Assembly: GCA_007123465.1 (NCBI GenBank)
Contig: SKLB01000153.1
Location: forward strand, 1-11,214
Direction of reading: 5' to 3'
Length of the DNA stretch: 11,214 bases
Source: Spirochaetales bacterium
GTDB taxonomy: Bacteria; Spirochaetota; Spirochaetia; DSM-27196; PWMO01
The stretch's first letter is position 1. The number at the start of each line of letters is the position of its first letter. This document shows, one piece after another, positions 7,347 to 11,214 of the stretch. The notes beneath the pieces are model-generated. The model was given only the letters and a program-made list of their open reading frames with translations, searched no databases and was not told the DNA's origin. A program made the position numbers and the translations under genes.

Positions 7347-8246
7347 TCAATCTGATGTTTGGCGCTCTTCGATGCGCGCTGCGGAGATAATTACCACGAT
7401 GCGGGCTTGCCGTAACAACGAACTGTTGTGTTCACCGTAGAGCAGCAGGTCGGCGGCTGATGCGGGAATCATGATATCGCTGCGGTGGCGGCCGAATACG
7501 CCGGATGCGGTGATCCGCAGTGGATCGGGCCCGGCAACTTCTGCTACCAGCGGGTCTTCTATGTCGCTCACGTAGCGTACTACACCGCGACTACGCGCGG
7601 TATCGCCGGCCAGCATTTCATGGCTGAGGACGCGCCTGAGGTTGGAGTCATAGACCACCGGCAGCAGCGCGGGCTGCAGATCGGCTGCAACGTGTTCTCC
7701 GTGGACCGGCAGCTCGCCACGGGCAAAGATCAGAACGCCGCTGTAGCGGCGCGTCGGTACCCAGCTTGCTACTCGTGGCAGCGGCCGCGGTTCTGTATGC
7801 GTGACGATCGTTTGCGCAATGGTGGGAAAAAGCTCAACCCGGTAGTCGACCTGTACGCTGCGCATATCGCTGCTGCGTCGAACGCCGATCATGCGTGGTT
7901 CACTAACCGCGGATAGCAGGGCTGCTGCGGTCTCGGGATGCTGTTCTGCGTGCATTGAAACCAGCGTTGATGAGTCAACCCGCAGCTGCTGTAGTGCAGT
8001 ATGAAAAATCCGCGCTATCTCCTGTTCTATCTCGCGTCGCACGGCGTGCTCGGCAGCCGGAAGATTGCGTCCCGACGTGGGCAGCGGCGCGGTTACACTG
8101 ACGTAGAGCGCTGCTTCACTCCAGTTGACGTAGCTTTCCACCTGCCAGCTGTCACGTTCTGCAAACAGGCTTACAGCCGACAGGTGCAGCAAGATGAGAA
8201 TCAGGAGCAGTGGTGCTGCGGGTCTTGTGTGCACGCACGATACCAT
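7347..8246 (-). CDS. Predicted secreted protein, C-terminus possibly LPP20-like
   Basis: This is a 299-residue protein with a Sec signal peptide (hydrophobic PLLLILILLHLSAVSLFA, about 12-29; likely cleavage after A29), so it is periplasmic or surface-located. No cysteine follows the signal, so it is not a lipoprotein. The region 60-110 is helical and charged. The C-terminal half carries a pattern I associate with the LPP20-type/DUF envelope proteins: YSGVLIFARG at 168-177, LLPVVYDSNLRRV at 194-206, GVVRYV at 221-226, DPLRITASGVFGRHRSDIMIPASAADLLL at about 241-269 (small-molecule- or peptide-like turn motif), then a final strand ARIVVIIS. This resemblance is from memory and needs a profile search. 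It is 42 nt after the TPR lipoprotein gene and 39 nt before the SH3 lipoprotein, so it probably works with them in the envelope. Function is unknown. Confidence 0.75.
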   Translation of the reverse strand: MVSCVHTRPAAPLLLILILLHLSAVSLFAERDSWQVESYVNWSEAALYVSVTAPLPTSGRNLPAAEHAVRREIEQEIARIFHTALQQLRVDSSTLVSMHAEQHPETAAALLSAVSEPRMIGVRRSSDMRSVQVDYRVELFPTIAQTIVTHTEPRPLPRVASWVPTRRYSGVLIFARGELPVHGEHVAADLQPALLPVVYDSNLRRVLSHEMLAGDTARSRGVVRYVSDIEDPLVAEVAGPDPLRITASGVFGRHRSDIMIPASAADLLLYGEHNSSLLRQARIVVIISAARIEERQTSD

Positions 8247-8288
8247 TGGCGTCTCAGTCTACACTATCGGCGTGAACGGGTCCCGGTG

Positions 8289-9335
8289 TTACATTGCCTC
8301 CCCGAAATATATTCCGGCCCACTCCCAGTTTCCGTGAATCTCAGGATCCGCGGGGAAATCCACCCGCCTGAAGTAGAGATACCAGGTCCGAATGCGGTGA
8401 GACCAGCCCCAGGTCCGCAGGTAGGCTTCGCGCGCGTTGGAGTTCATCTCGAGCTCTTCAGCGTAGCGCACCCGCGAGCGCAGCAGGAACGATCCCAGAT
8501 TGAACGCGATCTGGCTGTTGCTATCGTATTCCTCCTGTTCCCACGACATCGCAAAGAAGTTTTCGTCTGCCTTGTGGCGCAGCAGTGTGCGCAGATCCTG
8601 GCGCCAGATAGCACTCTTCAGCGTACCCACCAGCGACTCGAGACTCTCCATGGTCCAGTCGCGCGAACTGTCGTAGAAACTGACACGGTCGTAGACGTGG
8701 CGATGCGCTTCGGGGGAACCGAGTATGCGCGTTTCCGGGTAATTGAGGAAGCGCCGATACGCGGCAAACGCCTGGTCCCACTCGCCGAGCTCTTCATGGG
8801 TCTTGGCCATGTAGTAGTACGTCGATCCGACGTCGATTTTGTCGCGGAAGCGATCGAGCAGATCCTGGTAATAGTGGATGCGAACCGACGGCTGCTCGGT
8901 CAGGCGTAGCAGTTCGGTCAACGCACTGAAGTGCACCGACTTGCCTCGAACACTCAAGTCGGAGTAGTTGGCAAGAATGCGTTGATAGTAGTGCTGCGCC
9001 ATTTTGTCGGAATTGTAGTTACGGGCTACCAGCAGCAGATAGTAGGCGTTGTACGGGTCTTCGGGATTGGACTCAACATGCGATGTCAGAAATACCCGCA
9101 TCCGTTCAGGATGGCCCGCTTCCAGCAGATGCCCGGCAATATGTTCGAGCAGAATCACGCGTGCCGAAGCATCATCGCCGTTCCTGTCCAGGATCTGAAA
9201 CAGCTCGCGGAGCTCCTGCTGCTGTTCGGACGAACCAACGATGTAGTAGTTGCTGTCACGGCCACACGATATCAGAAGTATAACCAACAGTAACGCCACC
9301 AGAAATGGGGACGTCAGTCGCTGAACTCTACGCAT
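8289..9335 (-). CDS. Predicted lipoprotein with TPR-like repeats
   Basis: This is a 348-residue lipoprotein. Signal MRRVQRLTSPFLVALLLVIL is followed by lipobox LISC with lipidated C24. A helical repeat region covers about 40-200, and its clearest unit is a canonical TPR, STYYYMAKTHEELGEWDQAF followed by AAYRRFLNYP at 171-200. Residues about 235-348 differ: Trp/Tyr-rich, with W244, W265, W309, W311, W318, W337 and W339, ending GNWEWAGIYFGEAM. This part could be an NTF2-like fold (inference). ATG at 9335 is chosen over upstream frame extension because it begins a proper signal peptide; the extension to 9557 would overlap the divergent gene and has no signal. A promoter ends only 10 nt upstream, so the mRNA would be nearly leaderless. 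It is the first gene of the six-gene minus-strand cluster. The exact role is unknown; TPRs suggest a scaffold for envelope protein partners. Confidence 0.82.
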   Translation of the reverse strand: MRRVQRLTSPFLVALLLVILLISCGRDSNYYIVGSSEQQQELRELFQILDRNGDDASARVILLEHIAGHLLEAGHPERMRVFLTSHVESNPEDPYNAYYLLLVARNYNSDKMAQHYYQRILANYSDLSVRGKSVHFSALTELLRLTEQPSVRIHYYQDLLDRFRDKIDVGSTYYYMAKTHEELGEWDQAFAAYRRFLNYPETRILGSPEAHRHVYDRVSFYDSSRDWTMESLESLVGTLKSAIWRQDLRTLLRHKADENFFAMSWEQEEYDSNSQIAFNLGSFLLRSRVRYAEELEMNSNAREAYLRTWGWSHRIRTWYLYFRRVDFPADPEIHGNWEWAGIYFGEAM

Positions 9336-9348
9336 ACTGCCGTAGAGT
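9325..9348. repeat. 8+8-bp perfect inverted repeat over a start codon and -10 box (candidate operator)
   Basis: ACTCTACG, an 8-nt loop, then CGTAGAGT form a perfect inverted repeat. On the lipoprotein coding strand one arm overlaps the last bases of the predicted -10 (TACACT), the loop ends in the ATG, and the other arm is codons 2-4. If transcription starts about 7 nt after the -10, the mRNA lacks the upstream arm, so the repeat would act as DNA (a dimeric repressor site). With a more upstream start it would fold into a hairpin hiding the start codon. Confidence 0.55.
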
Positions 9349-9374
9349 GTAACGCGCACGGCGCGAGTTGGCAA
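9346..9374 (-). promoter_or_regulatory. Sigma70-type promoter for the TPR-lipoprotein operon
   Basis: On minus, TTGCCA (9374-9369; 5 of 6 to TTGACA), a 17-bp spacer, and TACACT (9351-9346; 4 of 6 to TATAAT). The predicted start is near 9339, only about 4 nt before the ATG at 9335, so the transcript would be effectively leaderless. This fits the absence of a Shine-Dalgarno sequence. Its -35 is the same base pairs as that of the divergent promoter. Confidence 0.6.
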
Positions 9375-9397
9375 GCCTCCGGGCAAACTGCTATAAT
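9368..9397 (+). promoter_or_regulatory. Sigma70-type promoter for the 171-aa membrane protein gene
   Basis: TTGGCA (9368-9373; 5 of 6), an 18-bp spacer and a perfect TATAAT (9392-9397). The predicted start near 9404 leaves about 8 nt before the ATG at 9412. The GGAG at 9403-9406 straddles the predicted start, so the leader is very short. This is the best promoter in the window. Confidence 0.8.
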
Positions 9398-9411
9398 GCC
9401 GCGGAGCCAGG

Positions 9412-9927
9412 ATGCTGAACGGATTACAGAATAAGCTGCTTTTCTTTGGATGTGCATCGATTATCGTCGGTGCGTTACTGCTGCTGGGAACGTTCGGATA
9501 CTTGCCGGCTGCAGAGATCTTCTGGCCGGTCTTGCTGATCCTTACGGGCCTGGGCATGCTTTACGCGGTCTTCTTTCACAATGCACGCGAATCGTACGTG
9601 TTCTCAGGCTTCTTCCTGGCGCTGGGCGGAACGTTGGTGCTGCTTATGAACACCGTTCTGACGCGCTTTGCCCTGGTGCGGATCTGGCCGGTCTTCATGA
9701 CTATCGCCGGGCTGTCATTGTTTGGCTACGCGATGCGCAAAGCACCTGTTCACCGGGTGGCGCTGATTATTCCAGCCTGCGCGATTGCACTGCTATCGCT
9801 GGTATTCCTGGTTTTCAGCCTTGGAATTGCCGGCGTGGACTTCATTCAGTTTGTGGCGCTGTGGTGGCCGGCGCTGTTTGTAGTGGTAGGTGTCATCTTG
9901 ATCGTGTTGCACCTGGTGCGCCGTTAG
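9412..9927 (+). CDS. Multi-pass membrane protein with three WP-hydrophobic repeats (LiaI/LiaF-like membrane region)
   Basis: This 171-residue integral membrane protein has roughly six hydrophobic helices and almost no soluble part. Three similar units each contain Trp-Pro followed by a glycine-ending helix: FWPVLLILTGLGML (W38-P39), IWPVFMTIAGLSLF (W92-P93) and WWPALFVVVGVILI (W152-P153). The first, with GALLLLGTFGYLP before it, matches the membrane half of LiaI/LiaF-type (DUF5668) proteins, which often occur with cell-envelope stress systems. The extracytoplasmic C-terminal domain of LiaF is absent. The start at 9412 is supported by a strong promoter and GGAG at 5 nt. It is transcribed away from the lipoprotein operon from a shared promoter region. 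It ends tail-to-tail with the next gene, overlapping by four bases. Function is unknown; an envelope-homeostasis role is inferred from fold resemblance only. Confidence 0.82.
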   Translation: MLNGLQNKLLFFGCASIIVGALLLLGTFGYLPAAEIFWPVLLILTGLGMLYAVFFHNARESYVFSGFFLALGGTLVLLMNTVLTRFALVRIWPVFMTIAGLSLFGYAMRKAPVHRVALIIPACAIALLSLVFLVFSLGIAGVDFIQFVALWWPALFVVVGVILIVLHLVRR

Positions 9928-10331
9928 GGCTGGGGGTCTTGTTCGGGCTCGGACTCAGGTTCGGGCTCATCGAACTCCGGCAGCGTGTTGGAATCGCGGT
10001 AGAGAATGCTGTGCATATCGAGCCGTTTGCCCGATTGGACGCAGCGCAGGGTAAAGGGAAACACGCGGTCACGGAAGCGCATGATAACGCCCACTACGAT
10101 AACCAGCACCAGCAGGAGGTAGATGTCGCCCACCTCGTAGTTGAGTACCAGTTGCCCCGCAGAATAGAGAACCAGTGCAGCTACCGCCAGGTAAAGGGTG
10201 GCCAGCCTCTTTTTCTGAGCGGTCTTCTGGTGTTTGCGCTGGGTCAGATTAAGTACCAGTATTCCCAGGAAAAGCCAGTAGAAGTTGTCGGCAACAAACT
10301 GCGAGATCAGCTGCGATTCAAAGAAGTCCAT
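9924..10331 (-). CDS. Small membrane protein with C-terminal EP-rich tail and possible decayed zinc ribbon
   Basis: This is a 135-residue predicted membrane protein. Hydrophobic segments lie at about 12-29, 43-63 and 70-85, with a basic loop RKHQKTAQKK at 32-41. After the last helix comes FPFTLRCVQSGKRL (91-104), DSN at 113-115, then an acidic tail EFDEPEPESEPEQDPQP. The C97-x2-SGK ... LPEFDEP spacing resembles a CxxC-GK ... CPxC zinc ribbon whose other ligands have been replaced (inference). ATG at 10331 is chosen: the GTG at 10358 lies upstream of the predicted transcription start (about 10354). The gene has its own promoter, right after the stop of the antiporter-like gene. No known function is recognised. 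Confidence 0.7.
   Translation of the reverse strand: MDFFESQLISQFVADNFYWLFLGILVLNLTQRKHQKTAQKKRLATLYLAVAALVLYSAGQLVLNYEVGDIYLLLVLVIVVGVIMRFRDRVFPFTLRCVQSGKRLDMHSILYRDSNTLPEFDEPEPESEPEQDPQP
9941..9968. repeat. 10-bp direct repeats, 18-bp period, encoding the acidic tail
   Basis: GTTCGGGCTC occurs at 9941-9950 and 9959-9968. On minus it encodes the Glu-Pro-rich tail of the 135-aa protein, giving a six-residue period. It is likely a small in-frame duplication and could make tail length variable between strains. Confidence 0.55.
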
Positions 10332-10360
10332 ACCCCGAGCATAGCCTGAAGCGCGCACAA

Positions 10361-10389
10361 TGTATAGCGCGCGAGTTTCGATCCTTCAA
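10361..10389 (-). promoter_or_regulatory. Candidate promoter for the 135-aa membrane protein
   Basis: On minus, TTGAAG (10389-10384), a 17-bp spacer and TATACA (10366-10361), each 4 of 6 to consensus. A start near 10354 leaves about 23 nt before the ATG at 10331. The -35 begins just 1 nt after the upstream gene's stop, so the gene may also be reached by readthrough. Confidence 0.5.
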
Positions 10390-10390
10390 G

Positions 10391-11214
10391 TCAGGCAAAG
10401 ATATAGGTGTAGCAGAGTAACGAAGCAAAAAAGCCAGTGTAGAGTAGACAGATGGTGTTGAATGTAAATCGAAACTCGCGCACGGCAACCAGAAAGCGGC
10501 TGCGGTGCACCACGCCGTAGTACAGCGCAATGCCAATTGCCAGGGTAGCAACATAGATAAGCGTCTTCTCAAGGTAGAACGCGCCCGAGACCGGCAGGTC
10601 GTGATCGAACAGCAGCCGCATCAACGGGGCAGCCAGGACGCCGGCGGCCAGGCAGGCCGCCCCGATAAACAGTGCAACGGCCTTCATCGCAAACGCTCGG
10701 CCCGGTATAGGCTGTTCGGTACCGTGAGGCTCGGTCTCTGCAACAACGTCTTCGACATCCTCATCGGCGGCCTGCCGCGACGCCGCCTGCTTGCGGCGCG
10801 GCAGGTACATCTGAGCGTACTTGACAAAGATCATGATGGTGCCGAGATTGACGATGTAGATCAGGATTTCGCCAGGCTGTCCGGCAAGTCCCGCCTGGAT
10901 CAGGTACTTGGAGACGCTGCCGTTGAAGAACGGGCCCCCGGTGATGCCCAGTATCGCGAGCAGCGTTGCAACGGCAAACAGCGGGGCTTTGGGCGCAATG
11001 TTTCTGATCCGGGTGATGTCGCGCGTTCCAACCGCGTGGGTTATGACCCCGGCGGTGATGAACAGCAGCGCCTTGAACAGCGCGTGGTTGATGATGTGGA
11101 AGACGCTGCCGAAGTACGCAACCTCCGTACCGGCGTTGAGGCCCATCATGATCAGGCCGATCTGCGAAACCGTGGAGAAGGCCAGGATCAGCTTCACGTC
11201 GCGGTGCACCAGAG
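10391..11214 (-). CDS. Ion-translocating membrane subunit of the NuoL/MrpA family, N-terminal part beyond window
   Basis: The visible 274 residues are the C-terminal half of a proton/sodium-conducting transporter shared by complex I (NuoL/M/N) and Mrp antiporters. The fragment opens LVHRDVKLILAFSTVSQIGLI, the conserved TM7-8 region, followed by FHIINHALFKALLF with the channel Lys, and ITHAVGTRDITRIRNIAP, in which the GTRD motif favours NuoL/MrpA over NuoM/N or MrpD. PFFNGSVSKYLI replaces the usual GLPPFNGFLSK-type turn. After three further hydrophobic helices comes a soluble acidic loop (about 138-171, ADEDVEDVVAETEPHGTEQP), then two or three helices to the stop. A full MrpA has a long extra C-terminal domain that is absent here. 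Pairing with other antiporter or complex I genes should lie to the right. Family is secure; the exact paralogue is not. Confidence 0.85.
   Translation of the reverse strand, partial: LVHRDVKLILAFSTVSQIGLIMMGLNAGTEVAYFGSVFHIINHALFKALLFITAGVITHAVGTRDITRIRNIAPKAPLFAVATLLAILGITGGPFFNGSVSKYLIQAGLAGQPGEILIYIVNLGTIMIFVKYAQMYLPRRKQAASRQAADEDVEDVVAETEPHGTEQPIPGRAFAMKAVALFIGAACLAAGVLAAPLMRLLFDHDLPVSGAFYLEKTLIYVATLAIGIALYYGVVHRSRFLVAVREFRFTFNTICLLYTGFFASLLCYTYIFA

Noticed and set aside
8001..8909. 302-aa plus-strand open frame across two minus genes
   Set aside because: It crosses the gap between two lipoprotein-operon genes and has no ribosome binding site or domain.
9336..9557. N-terminal extension of the TPR lipoprotein
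   Set aside because: It would put 74 residues before a perfect lipoprotein signal and overlap the divergent gene and its promoters.
1..11214. Mobile elements, CRISPR, toxin-antitoxin, phage or defence genes
   Set aside because: No transposase, integrase, terminal repeats, spaced direct repeats or known defence domains are seen; genes look like ordinary chromosomal content.

Overview
This 11.2 kb window is almost entirely protein-coding, with about 97% in genes and no gap of 300 bases. It is GC-rich chromosomal DNA from a diderm bacterium. I see no IS element, phage gene, CRISPR array, tRNA or rRNA. Two predicted lipoproteins (lipoboxes LAGC and LISC), an SH3-like/TPR lipoprotein cluster, a Lon-substrate-binding-domain protein and a RarA/coiled-coil pair together suggest a free-living spirochaete (Spirochaeta/Alkalispirochaeta-like). 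That assignment is inference from memory of gene content and was not tested by a search.

Layout. Left block (1-1967, minus): a 377-aa coiled-coil protein followed by rarA, which runs off the left edge. They read as a two-gene operon. A 150-bp divergent spacer separates this block from msrB (plus, 2118-2519), a small zinc-type methionine-R-sulfoxide reductase. Central block (2525-9335, minus): six tightly packed genes, with gaps of 42, 39, 15, -4 and 38 nt. In transcription order they are a TPR lipoprotein, a secreted protein with a possible LPP20-like C-terminus, an SH3-like lipoprotein, an ABC-F ATPase, exonuclease III, and a Lon-N-domain protein. They are probably one transcript, joining envelope proteins to ribosome/DNA-maintenance functions. 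Right block: a 171-aa multi-helix membrane protein (plus, 9412-9927), then tail-to-tail a 135-aa membrane protein (minus), then the C-terminal half of a NuoL/MrpA-type ion-translocating subunit that runs off the right edge.

Regulation. The clearest regulatory DNA is the 76-bp divergent spacer at 9336-9411. Two sigma70-type promoters there lie back to back and share one near-palindromic -35 region (TTGGCAA). Both would give mRNAs with leaders of only a few nucleotides. An 8+8-bp perfect inverted repeat covers the -10/start region of the leftward promoter and looks like an operator. Both convergent junctions (2519/2525 and 9924/9927) have no room for a terminator.

No evident new defence or mobile system is present. 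The items most worth a second look are the divergent promoter/operator, the six-gene mixed operon, the rarA-linked coiled-coil protein, and several residue-level oddities: MsrB without the usual resolving Cys, an ABC-F with a changed first signature, and a small membrane protein with what looks like a decayed zinc ribbon.
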